Shown here: positions 34,963-42,554 of the stretch, piece after piece | Numbering within the stretch: the stretch's first letter is position 1 | How the letters are laid out: the number at the start of each line of letters is the position of its first letter | Assembly: GCA_017399005.1 (NCBI GenBank) | Contig: JAFQEO010000015.1 | Location: 1-51,371, forward strand | Source: Peptococcaceae bacterium | Lineage (GTDB): Bacteria; Bacillota; Peptococcia; Peptococcales; Peptococcaceae | Direction: 5' to 3' | Length of the DNA: 51,371 nt | Made by a program: the position numbers and the translations under genes | Notes under the pieces: model-generated | Database searches by the model: none | What the model was told of the DNA's origin: nothing | The model's input: the letters and a program-made list of their open reading frames with translations, nothing else

Positions 34963-35000
34963 ATGGACTGTAGCACATAACGATGCGGCAGTCCATTTTT
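34963..35000 (+). terminator. Terminator of the small-protein operon
   Basis: ATGGACTG pairs with CAGTCCAT across an 18-nt loop, followed by TTTTT. Confidence 0.75.
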
Positions 35001-35017
35001 GCTGCTCTCAAAAAAGA

Positions 35018-35046
35018 TTGTCATATAGGTCTACATGGTGTAGACT
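35018..35046 (+). promoter_or_regulatory. Promoter with BlaI-type operator
   Basis: TTGTCA and TAGACT are separated by 17 bp. A perfect palindrome, GTCTACATGGTGTAGAC (35029-35045), fills the spacer and -10. Its TACA/TGTA half-sites match the operators bound by BlaI/MecI repressors. The next gene resembles the end of BlaR1, the usual partner of BlaI. Confidence 0.75.
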
Positions 35047-35095
35047 TGAAACAGAGGAAAGTTTACAGTATGTAAAGCGATGGAGGTGAAGTGCC

Positions 35096-36220
35096 ATGAC
35101 AGATTATACATTCGGTGAAGGCGATATAAAGATGCGCATTGCCAATATTATGCGTTATGAGAAGCCGGCGAAAAGTGTGGTTCTGGTTTCGATTCTGGCG
35201 GTAATCCTGCTGACCTTGACCATTGGTACAAACCCGGTAGAAAAACAAACAGAACTGCTGGGTGCCGATTATCAGATGGTGGATGTGATTTATGCCAGTG
35301 GCTCTGTGGAACAGCTGGATAATGGCCATGATGTGATGAATGTGCCGTACTGTGCAGGAGAATACAGTTTTGCAACGGACGGTTATCTGTATGAGCGGTA
35401 CAATACCGGAGAAGGCTGGAAAGAACTTGGCCAGATGGAACCATATCCGCTGACGAAAAAAGAACTGCTGAGTTACTGCCGCGAGCTGCCTTCTCACAAA
35501 GTTGCCGGTATTACCGACGCCGCCATTCTGCGGATGCCTGATGAAAACGACCGCTTTTATCTGCTGATGCAGACGAAAAAAGGCGAAACCCTTCTGGCAT
35601 GCGGCTGGGAAGATATCGGTGAGCGAGGCCAGGGCGCATCCGATGATACCTATATTCGCTGGATTGTACGGCTGGAATCGGAATTTAACCCGGATGGTAT
35701 ACAGGTGAATTATTTTATGCGCTCGCTGCGCCATGTTGTAAATGACAGCGTAGATACTTTTGAATTCTGGGAAAACAGCAAATATACACCGGGCTATCTG
35801 ATTGTGGGCTTTACTGCGGATGGCAGCAGCGAAGAATCAGACATGGGGTACGCTATTTTCCGATGGGTGGGCAATTGCCTCAAAATGTTGGACTGTTATG
35901 TATATCCCGATGCAGCGTTGAGTGAAAACGGTATTTATTTTGCAGAATGGGCCATGTTGACGGAAAAAGGCAGCGCGAACTATGAAGTAACCTACGATGT
36001 GATTCTGTGCAATAATCCGAATCTTGACCGAGTGGAGCGGGTAATCACCTATGATGACGGGACACAGAAAAATTTGTCGGCCAAGGTAGTTAGTGTACCT
36101 GCAATTGTCACATTCCGCTGGGCAGATCAAAATAGTTCTACGCAATATTTTAATAGTGAAACAACGTATTTTTATGACAAACATGGTGAAATTATTTATG
36201 TTACAGAATGTTTAGAATGA
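35096..36220 (+). CDS. Stand-alone C-terminal part of a BlaR1-like sensor
   Basis: The 374-aa protein begins with the sequence that normally follows the M56 protease domain in clostridial BlaR1-type sensors: YTFGEGDIKMRIANIMRYEKPA, then one membrane segment (about residues 25-43) ending TNP. The remaining about 330 residues would lie outside the membrane (a repeat-free mixed domain with DDTYIRWIVRLESEF and GYLIVGFTADG). The zinc protease (HExxH) and the first membrane helices are absent. The start has its own GGAGGTG, and the frame is intact, so it looks like a maintained gene and not recent debris. No BlaI gene lies in the window. Confidence 0.75.
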   Translation: MTDYTFGEGDIKMRIANIMRYEKPAKSVVLVSILAVILLTLTIGTNPVEKQTELLGADYQMVDVIYASGSVEQLDNGHDVMNVPYCAGEYSFATDGYLYERYNTGEGWKELGQMEPYPLTKKELLSYCRELPSHKVAGITDAAILRMPDENDRFYLLMQTKKGETLLACGWEDIGERGQGASDDTYIRWIVRLESEFNPDGIQVNYFMRSLRHVVNDSVDTFEFWENSKYTPGYLIVGFTADGSSEESDMGYAIFRWVGNCLKMLDCYVYPDAALSENGIYFAEWAMLTEKGSANYEVTYDVILCNNPNLDRVERVITYDDGTQKNLSAKVVSVPAIVTFRWADQNSSTQYFNSETTYFYDKHGEIIYVTECLE

Positions 36221-36243
36221 AAATGAATAGCAAAAACTATAAG

Positions 36244-36276
36244 CAGGCTGATGCAGAAATGTGTCAGTCTGTTTTT
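36244..36276 (+). terminator. Intrinsic terminator
   Basis: An 8-bp stem (CAGGCTGA with TCAGTCTG, one G-U pair) across a 12-nt loop is followed by TTTTT. Confidence 0.7.
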
Positions 36277-36450
36277 GTATTGTGTTGAATATTTTGCTGT
36301 TTTGCTGTTTGTGATGTTGGAACGACTGAATAGTCTGAAGGGTCTGAAGGATTTTCCATAAACCTTTTATTATTTTCTTTATTACAGAAATTTTTTTCAG
36401 CAATAATCATTCAAATCATTCAGAACGGTATTGGTTAAGCCAATCGTCTA
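36277..36450. other. Gene-free region upstream of spoIIA
   Basis: This stretch has no open frame of note. It holds three CTGAA units at 9-bp spacing (36326, 36335, 36344), which are TTCAG on the other strand, and two or three plus-strand TTCA units (36396, 36410, 36419). TCTGAAGGATT at 36343-36353 is a perfect inverted copy of AATCCTTCAGA at 36468-36478. Confidence 0.6.
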
Positions 36451-36499
36451 TTCAGGAATCGTTCAGGAATCCTTCAGAATCCGTCAGCTGGAGTATAAT
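36451..36499 (+). promoter_or_regulatory. spoIIA promoter with phased TTCAG repeats
   Basis: TTCAG occurs at 36451, 36462 and 36473, with GTCAG at 36483, giving spacings of 11, 11 and 10 bp. TATAAT follows at 36494-36499, with no -35 hexamer other than the repeats. The layout fits an activator bound on one face of the helix. AGGAAT (36454 and 36465) and GAAT (36477) also resemble sigma-H promoter parts, with slightly wrong spacing. Confidence 0.55.
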
Positions 36500-36576
36500 A
36501 TTTTCCAGTCGCTGGAAGGAAATGACGAGTACATCCCGAAAAAGATAGTATCTGGAATAAAAAGGAAGTGAGTATT

Positions 36577-36927
36577 TTGGACTGGAAGATGGAAAAAGAT
36601 ACGCTGACATTGTATCCGCAGGGCGATCTGGATCTGGTATCGTCACAGAATGTGCGGGATGCTCTGGATATGATTCTATACAGTCACGGCGGATTAAAAC
36701 AGCTGATAGTGAATCTGGGGGATGTGACATTTATCGACAGTTCCGGCCTGGGAATGCTGATTGGATGCTATAAAACGATGCATGGCAGGCAGGGACGCAT
36801 GATGATTTGTGATGCTGCGGATAATGTATATCGGGTGCTGGAGCTGTCCGGCATGAAAAAACTGATGCCGGTGCTGCGGCAGGAAACACAGAAATCGGTG
36901 AGAGGTGAAGGCTATGGGAAACGATAA
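36577..36927 (+). CDS. spoIIAA: Anti-sigma F factor antagonist (STAS domain)
   Basis: SpoIIAA binds SpoIIAB and releases sigma F in the forespore. The 116-aa STAS-domain protein has the phosphorylation loop VTFIDSSGLGMLIG, with the target serine at about residue 55. I choose the TTG at 36577, 8 nt after AAGGAAG; the in-frame GTG at 36568 overlaps that site. Its end overlaps the next gene by 14 bases. Position ahead of an anti-sigma kinase and a sigma F gene identifies it. Confidence 0.93.
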   Translation: MDWKMEKDTLTLYPQGDLDLVSSQNVRDALDMILYSHGGLKQLIVNLGDVTFIDSSGLGMLIGCYKTMHGRQGRMMICDAADNVYRVLELSGMKKLMPVLRQETQKSVRGEGYGKR

Positions 36928-37363
36928 TCAGGTAACACTGCATGTGAAAAGTATCGGGGAGAATGTATCGCTGGTGCGAATGATGGCTGGCGGATTTCTG
37001 TATCCCTACGACTTAACACTGGATGTGCTGGATGAAATCAAGATTGCGCTGTCGGAGGCAGTGTCCAACTGTATGATTCACGGTTACGAAAACCGTGAGG
37101 ATGAAACAGTAACCGTAATCATGAACGTGCAGAACCGGCATCTAACCATTGAGGTACAGGATACAGGCATCGGTATCGCCGATATTGAACAGGCCATGGA
37201 ACCGGCATTTTCAACAAAAGAGGAGCATATGGGTCTGGGATTTGTGTTTATGCAGACGTTTATGGACAATATTGAAGTGTTTTCCGAGCCGGGCCGAGGC
37301 ACAACGGTTGTGATGAAAAAACAGCTGCCGGCGATGGAAACACAGATGAGTGAAGTAGGATAA
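36914..37363 (+). CDS. spoIIAB: Anti-sigma F factor, serine kinase
   Basis: SpoIIAB holds sigma F inactive and phosphorylates SpoIIAA. The 149-aa GHKL-fold protein has the N box LSEAVSNCMIHGY, the G1 box VQDTGIGI and the G2 region HMGLGFVFMQTF. The ATG at 36914 has AGAGGTG upstream and lies within the end of spoIIAA, so the two are translated together. The length is normal for the family. Confidence 0.95.
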   Translation: MGNDNQVTLHVKSIGENVSLVRMMAGGFLYPYDLTLDVLDEIKIALSEAVSNCMIHGYENREDETVTVIMNVQNRHLTIEVQDTGIGIADIEQAMEPAFSTKEEHMGLGFVFMQTFMDNIEVFSEPGRGTTVVMKKQLPAMETQMSEVG

Positions 37364-37372
37364 GGTGATTCG

Positions 37373-38140
37373 ATGGCAGGTAGATTAAGTGATATGAATT
37401 TACCGCGCTTTCCCTTATTATCCAACGATGAAGTACAGGCTCTGCTGAAGCAGGCCAAAGCAGGAGACGACGCAGCACGAGAGCGCCTTATTAATTGCAA
37501 TTTGCGACTGGTATTCAATCTGATTCAGCGATTTGCCGGCCGCGGCTGTGAGATGGAGGATTTATTTCAGATTGGCACCATCGGCCTGATGAAAGCAATC
37601 GATAAATTTGACACTACCTACGATGTGCGGTTTTCCACCTATGCTGTGCCGATGATTGTGGGAGAGATTCGCCGCTTTCTGCGGGATGACGGGCCGATAA
37701 AAATCAGCCGTTCTCTAAAAGAAACGGGCATCCGTATCCGATATGCCCAGGAACAGCTCACAAAAGAACTGGGCCGTGCGCCCCGCTTAAACGAGGTGGC
37801 CGAGAAACTGGAACTGACTCCGGAGCAACTAACCGAGGCGCTGGAGGCTACCCAGTATCTAACCTCGATACATGAGGAAGTATATCAGGATAACGGCGAT
37901 GCCATTTATGTGATTGACCAGTTGGCGAATCAGGAAGATGACAGCCGGTTTCTGGAGCATATGGCACTGGGTGAAGTGATGGAACGTTTGCCGGAACGGG
38001 AGAAACATATTCTGTATCTGCGTTTTTTTCGCGACCAGACGCAGACGGAGGTGGCAAAGCGAATCGGCATTTCGCAGGTGCAGGTGTCCCGGCTGGAACG
38101 CAGTGCTCTGAAAAAAGTACGAGAAATGTTATCCGGCTGA
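37373..38140 (+). CDS. sigF: RNA polymerase sigma-F (forespore) factor
   Basis: This is a 255-aa sigma-70 family protein of the SigB/F/G class. Region 2 has ERLINCNLRLVFNLIQRF and DLFQIGTIGLMKAIDKFD. Region 3 starts RSLKETGIRIRYAQEQL, and region 4 is LPEREKHILYLRFFRDQTQ followed by the helix-turn-helix VAKRIGISQVQVSRLERSALKK. It is the third gene of the spoIIA operon, 9 bp after spoIIAB. Sigma F directs the first forespore-specific genes. Sigma G looks similar, but the operon context decides for F. Confidence 0.95.
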   Translation: MAGRLSDMNLPRFPLLSNDEVQALLKQAKAGDDAARERLINCNLRLVFNLIQRFAGRGCEMEDLFQIGTIGLMKAIDKFDTTYDVRFSTYAVPMIVGEIRRFLRDDGPIKISRSLKETGIRIRYAQEQLTKELGRAPRLNEVAEKLELTPEQLTEALEATQYLTSIHEEVYQDNGDAIYVIDQLANQEDDSRFLEHMALGEVMERLPEREKHILYLRFFRDQTQTEVAKRIGISQVQVSRLERSALKKVREMLSG

Positions 38141-38228
38141 ATAGACAAACTATAACCCTATATGATAAAATATATAAATGGATTTTCATATTATTCAAAA
38201 TAACTTATGAAACAGGGAGCTGGATACA

Positions 38229-39908
38229 ATGGGTTTTAAAAGTGACATTGAAATTGCACAGGAAACACAGATGACAGTAATCAACGAGATTGCTGACAAA
38301 CTGGAAATTAAAGATGAATATGTAGAAAACTACGGCAAATACAAAGCAAAAATTGACTATCGTATGCTGAAAGAATATCAGGATAAACCAAACGGTAAAC
38401 TGATTCTGGTAACAGCTATCAACCCTACCCCTGCTGGGGAAGGCAAAACCACCACTACAGTTGGTTTAGGGGATGCGTTATCCGCTATGGGCAAAAAAAC
38501 CGTTATCGCTCTGCGTGAACCATCCTTAGGGCCTGTATTTGGGGTAAAAGGCGGTGCTGCAGGCGGCGGTTATGCACAGGTTGTACCAATGGAAGATATC
38601 AACCTGCACTTCACAGGCGATATGCATGCAATTGGCGCGGCAAACAACCTGCTGGCAGCTATGATTGACAACCACATTCAGCAGGGTAATGTATTAGGCA
38701 TCGACCCTCGCAGAATCACATGGAAACGCTGCGTGGACATAAATGACCGTCAGCTGCGTTATATTGTAAGCGGTCTGCACGGCAAAGCAAATGGTATGCC
38801 TCGTGAAGACGGTTTTGACATCACAGTAGCATCTGAAATCATGGCAATTCTGTGCCTGTCCAGTGATATCGACGACTTAAAACAGAAACTGGCAAGCATC
38901 GTAATCGGTTACAGCTATCAGGATGAACCAATCACTGCTGGTCAGTTAAACGCACAGGGCGCTATGGCAGCTCTGCTGAAAGATGCTCTGAAACCAAACC
39001 TGGTTCAGACTCTGGAAAAAACACCTGCATTCATCCACGGCGGTCCGTTCGCAAATATTGCACACGGCTGCAACAGTATCATGGCTACCGGTATGGCTCT
39101 GAAACTGGGCGACTATGTAGTAACCGAAGCTGGTTTCGGTGCTGATCTGGGTGCAGAAAAATTCCTGGATATCAAATGCCGTAAAATGGGCATTCAGCCA
39201 GATGTAGTTGTTATCGTTGCAACTGTACGTGCGCTGAAATACAACGGCGGCGTTGCAAAAGCAGATTTGAACAATGAAAATCTGGAAGCTCTGGAAAAAG
39301 GGATTCCAAATTTACTGCGTCATATCGAAAACATTACTCAGAGCTTCGGTTTACCTGCAGTGGTTGCAATCAACCGCTTCCCAACCGATACCGAGGCAGA
39401 ACTGCAGCTGATTTACGATAAATGTAAAGAGCTGGGTGTTAACGTTGCTCTGTCTGAAGTCTGGGGCAAAGGCAGCGAAGGCGGTAAAGAACTGGCAGAA
39501 GAAGTTATCCGCTTGACTGATGCTGGTGCTGGCAAACTGCAGTTCACCTACGATGTAAACGAAAGCATTATGGATAAAATCAACGCTGTTGTGACCAAAA
39601 TTTATCACGGCGCTGGCGTAGATTACACCCCTGCTGCGAAAAAAGCAATCAAACAGCTGGAAGATCTGGGCTACGACAAACTGCCAGTCTGCATGGCAAA
39701 AACCCAGTACTCCTTCTCTGACAACCAGGCTCTGCTGGGTGCTCCGGAAGGGTTCCGCATCACCATCAGCAATGTAAAAGTATCTGCTGGTGCTGGTTTC
39801 ATCGTTGTTTACACCGGTGATATCATGACCATGCCAGGTCTGCCAAAAGTTCCATCTGCAGAAAAAATTGACGTGGACAACGACGGCAGAATCTCCGGCC
39901 TGTTCTAA
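38229..39908 (+). CDS. fhs: Formate-tetrahydrofolate ligase
   Basis: This enzyme makes 10-formyl-tetrahydrofolate from formate, ATP and THF. It feeds one-carbon units to purine synthesis, ThyX and, in some anaerobes, the acetyl-CoA pathway. The 559-aa protein has the ATP loop [19 protein letters not shown] and the family signatures [23 protein letters not shown] (split by function) and [14 protein letters not shown]. The length is standard. Highly uniform codon use, close to that of the symporter and oxidoreductase genes in this window, suggests abundant expression. It is monocistronic between sigF and a terminator. Confidence 0.97.
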   Translation: MGFKSDIEIAQETQMTVINEIADKLEIKDEYVENYGKYKAKIDYRMLKEYQDKPNGKLILVTAINPTPAGEGKTTTTVGLGDALSAMGKKTVIALREPSLGPVFGVKGGAAGGGYAQVVPMEDINLHFTGDMHAIGAANNLLAAMIDNHIQQGNVLGIDPRRITWKRCVDINDRQLRYIVSGLHGKANGMPREDGFDITVASEIMAILCLSSDIDDLKQKLASIVIGYSYQDEPITAGQLNAQGAMAALLKDALKPNLVQTLEKTPAFIHGGPFANIAHGCNSIMATGMALKLGDYVVTEAGFGADLGAEKFLDIKCRKMGIQPDVVVIVATVRALKYNGGVAKADLNNENLEALEKGIPNLLRHIENITQSFGLPAVVAINRFPTDTEAELQLIYDKCKELGVNVALSEVWGKGSEGGKELAEEVIRLTDAGAGKLQFTYDVNESIMDKINAVVTKIYHGAGVDYTPAAKKAIKQLEDLGYDKLPVCMAKTQYSFSDNQALLGAPEGFRITISNVKVSAGAGFIVVYTGDIMTMPGLPKVPSAEKIDVDNDGRISGLF

Positions 39909-39931
39909 TTTGAAAACGGAAAACGATTTTC

Positions 39932-39966
39932 ACTGCATCACGAATCCTCGTGGTGCAGTTTTTTTA
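39932..39966 (+). terminator. fhs terminator
   Basis: A 12-bp stem (ACTGCATCACGA with TCGTGGTGCAGT, one G-U) has a 4-nt loop and is followed by eight T residues. Confidence 0.92.
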
Positions 39967-39978
39967 TTTTTGTGATAG

Positions 39979-40142
39979 ACGCAGGAACAGGCAGTTTGCT
40001 CTCTCGGCTTTTCCTCAATATCTGGACAGCATCTTGATTTGTTTTCTTCGTTCAGACTTCGTCTGACTCATAAAAACAAATCGGCGCTGCTGTCCATCTG
40101 GTTTCGAAATGTGCCGGTTCGCAAATCTGGCTGTTCCTGCGT
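39979..40142. repeat. 164-bp intergenic palindromic (hairpin-forming) element
   Basis: The two ends are perfect complements (ACGCAGGAACAG at 39979-39990, CTGTTCCTGCGT at 40131-40142). Further inside, TGGACAGCA (40023-40031) pairs with TGCTGTCCA (40088-40096), GATTTGTTTT (40036-40045) with AAAACAAATC (40073-40082), and TCAGAC (40052-40057) with GTCTGA (40061-40066) at the tip. No coding frame is present. It could be a non-autonomous palindromic repeat (REP/MITE-like) or a structured RNA. Confidence 0.8.
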
Positions 40143-40246
40143 ATTGATGAATAAGAAAAACAGTACCAGAAAAATTTGTATTTCTGATTGTAATACAGCA
40201 GAATATTTGTTATAGTTGGAACAGCAAAAAAGAGGAGGAATTAATT

Positions 40247-40609
40247 ATGGAGGGTATGTTATCATCGGCTCAGTCACTGCTGATGCTGTTAGGTGTTCTG
40301 GTTATTCAGTATTTTCTGGTGAAACGTCCACAGAAATGGATGGCATTTATTTTACCGGCACTTTATTTCGGCTTATCTATTCGTGATGTGGTGCTGAGTG
40401 TACAAAATGGTGCTGTTATATTTGGCGGCAGTATTGGAACTGCGCTAATTACATTTTTTACATCTAATATTATCACGGCCATGCTGCTGATGGTCTGGTG
40501 GAAGAAAGACTTTGACAAAAGTATCATTGCTATTGCTGTATTTGCAGTATATATTCTGTCCAATGTGATACTGATGCTTCTCTTAATGCTTATTGGTGTG
40601 TTTGTATAG
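40247..40609 (+). CDS. Small integral membrane protein, 120 aa
   Basis: The protein has about four membrane segments (around residues 10-25, 33-50, 58-82 and 92-118) separated by short basic loops such as VKRPQKW and WKKDFDKS. No conserved domain is recognised. The start is supported by AGAGGAGGAATT. It is a single gene between the palindromic element and a terminator. A transporter accessory or stress-related membrane protein is possible, but nothing in the sequence shows it. Confidence 0.8.
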   Translation: MEGMLSSAQSLLMLLGVLVIQYFLVKRPQKWMAFILPALYFGLSIRDVVLSVQNGAVIFGGSIGTALITFFTSNIITAMLLMVWWKKDFDKSIIAIAVFAVYILSNVILMLLLMLIGVFV

Positions 40610-40673
40610 CAAACGGAAATGCACTGTGTGACAGACAACATGGGAAAAGTTGTTAGCTGTCTGATGATAATAA

Positions 40674-40715
40674 AAAACAGGAGCTTTTGCAGAAATCTGC
40701 ATTGGCTCCTGTTTT
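40674..40715. terminator. Bidirectional terminator
   Basis: AAAACAGGAGC pairs with GCTCCTGTTTT across a 20-nt loop. It lies between the convergent membrane-protein and ABC exporter genes and carries T runs on both strands. Confidence 0.85.
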
Positions 40716-40720
40716 GTGTT

Positions 40721-42553
40721 TTAGTCTAATTCAAACATGCCGTTATACAGCTGATAGTATTTGCCTTTCTGTGCCAGCAGGGATTCGTGATTGCCCTGTT
40801 CGATAATCTGGCCGTGTTCTAATACAAGAATCTGGTCGGCGTTACGTACAGTGGATAAACGGTGTGCGATAATAAATACGGTGCGGCCCTGCATGAGCTG
40901 GTCCATACCGCGTTCAATTAAGAGTTCGGTTCTGGTATCAATAGAACTGGTTGCTTCATCTAAAATCAGTACCGTCGGGTTGGCAACAGCAGCACGGGCG
41001 ATGGCTAACAACTGGCGCTGCCCCTGGCTTAGATTGGTACCGTCGGATGTCAGCACGGTCTGGTAGCCGTCCGGCAGGTGCTGGATAAAGGAGTGGGCAT
41101 TGGAAAGTTTTGCAGCCGCCATAACCTCTTCATCGGTGGCATCTAATCGTCCATAACGGATATTTTCCATAACAGTACCGGTAAACAGGTGCGTATCCTG
41201 CAGAACCATTGATAAGGTGCCGCGCAAATCCGCTTTGCGGATATCCTGAATGTTGATTCCATCATACGTGATACTGCCGTCGGCAATGTCAAAGAAGCGG
41301 TTAATCAGATTTGTGATACTGGTTTTCCCGGCACCGGTGGAACCCACCAGAGCGATTTTCTGGCCGGGATGTGCAGTCAGGCTTACATTACGCAGAACCG
41401 GTTTATCTGGTTTGTAGTGAAAGAACACATGACTGAAAGCAATTTTGCCCTGCAGCGGTACCAGCTTTGTGCCGCCGTCGGTTTGTGGAACCTGCCACAT
41501 GTTTTTTTCGCGGTCAAGCGTTACATTGCCCGGGTCTGCTTCCGGCAGTTCATCCATCAGATTAAAGATGCGTTCTGCACCGGCCAGTGCATTCAGCAGT
41601 GCATTAAACTGCTGCGAAATCTGGGTAATCGGATGAGAGAACGAGCGGGTATACTGCAGAAACGCTGCAACGGTCCCTAAATCCAGACGGCCCGCAATTG
41701 CCATCATGCTGCCGAACATAGCGGTCAGTGCGTAGTTGATATAGGATAAATTCCCCATGGTAGGCATCAGAATATTGGCAAAGGTGTGGGCTCTGGTTGC
41801 TGCCTGGCACAGATTGCCGTTTAACTGGTCAAACTGGTCTTTGGCACGGTCCTCATAGCAGAATACTTTTACCACTTTCTGCCCTTCCATCATTTCTTCA
41901 ATATAGCCATTCATAGCACCGATTGCCTGCTGCTGCTGGCGGAAATACATTCCGCTTTTACCGCCGATGGTGCCAACTGCAAAAATCATAACGGCAACCA
42001 TCACCATAACCAGCATGGTTAACATCGGACTCAGGATAATCATCATCGTAAATACCCCGGTAACGGTAATAAACGATGAGATGAACTGGGTCAGGCTGGA
42101 ACTCAGCAGGTCGCGCAGTGTATCCGTATCGCTGGTGAATCGGCTCATCAGTTCCCCGTGTGTATGTGTGTCAAAAAATCCAATTGGCAGTGCCTGCATT
42201 TTATTAAACAGTTCCGTTCGGATTTTAAATAAGGCACCGGTCGAGATTACCAGCATAATCCGGCTGGAGGTATACGATGCGGCTGCACCGAGTAGATAAA
42301 TCAGTCCCATGACGGATAATGCGGTGATGAATTCGGATAAATCCGGATTCTGCTGCCCGATAAACGGCAGAATATAGTTATTGATTAACGGTTTCAGAAA
42401 ATAGGTTCCGGCGATGGATGCCGCTGCACTGAAAATAATGCAGACAACGGCAAACAGCATCAGAAGACGATATCCTTTAATGTAGCTGAGGATGCGCAGC
42501 ACGGTCTGTTTTATATTTTTCGGTTTCCCGTATCCTTTTGGTTTTGGGGGCAT
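40721..42553 (-). CDS. Heterodimeric ABC exporter, catalytic-site subunit
   Basis: This 610-aa half-transporter has six membrane helices (about residues 25-330) and an ATPase domain. The ATPase has Walker A LVGSTGAGKTS, a variant signature NLSQGQRQLLAIARA, and Walker B VLILDEATSSID with the catalytic Glu intact. The switch His is in FIIAHRLSTV. The start at 42553 is set by AAAGGAG; the frame upstream only overlaps the previous gene. It begins one base after that gene's stop, so the two halves are made together as in LmrCD or TM287/288. The likely substrate class is drugs, lipids or peptides. Confidence 0.93.
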   Translation of the reverse strand: MPPKPKGYGKPKNIKQTVLRILSYIKGYRLLMLFAVVCIIFSAAASIAGTYFLKPLINNYILPFIGQQNPDLSEFITALSVMGLIYLLGAAASYTSSRIMLVISTGALFKIRTELFNKMQALPIGFFDTHTHGELMSRFTSDTDTLRDLLSSSLTQFISSFITVTGVFTMMIILSPMLTMLVMVMVAVMIFAVGTIGGKSGMYFRQQQQAIGAMNGYIEEMMEGQKVVKVFCYEDRAKDQFDQLNGNLCQAATRAHTFANILMPTMGNLSYINYALTAMFGSMMAIAGRLDLGTVAAFLQYTRSFSHPITQISQQFNALLNALAGAERIFNLMDELPEADPGNVTLDREKNMWQVPQTDGGTKLVPLQGKIAFSHVFFHYKPDKPVLRNVSLTAHPGQKIALVGSTGAGKTSITNLINRFFDIADGSITYDGINIQDIRKADLRGTLSMVLQDTHLFTGTVMENIRYGRLDATDEEVMAAAKLSNAHSFIQHLPDGYQTVLTSDGTNLSQGQRQLLAIARAAVANPTVLILDEATSSIDTRTELLIERGMDQLMQGRTVFIIAHRLSTVRNADQILVLEHGQIIEQGNHESLLAQKGKYYQLYNGMFELD

Positions 42554-42554
42554 C

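Noticed and set aside
35063-35734. 223-aa open frame on the minus strand opposite the BlaR1-like gene
   Set aside because: It is fully antisense to a gene with clear homology, promoter and ribosome-binding site, and has no domain signal of its own.
36451-36487. Short repeats as a CRISPR array
   Set aside because: The repeated unit is only 5 bp at 10-11 bp spacing, far too short for repeats and spacers, and no cas genes are present.
39979-40142. Insertion sequence
   Set aside because: No transposase frame is present, and the flanks show no obvious target duplication. It was kept only as a palindromic element.
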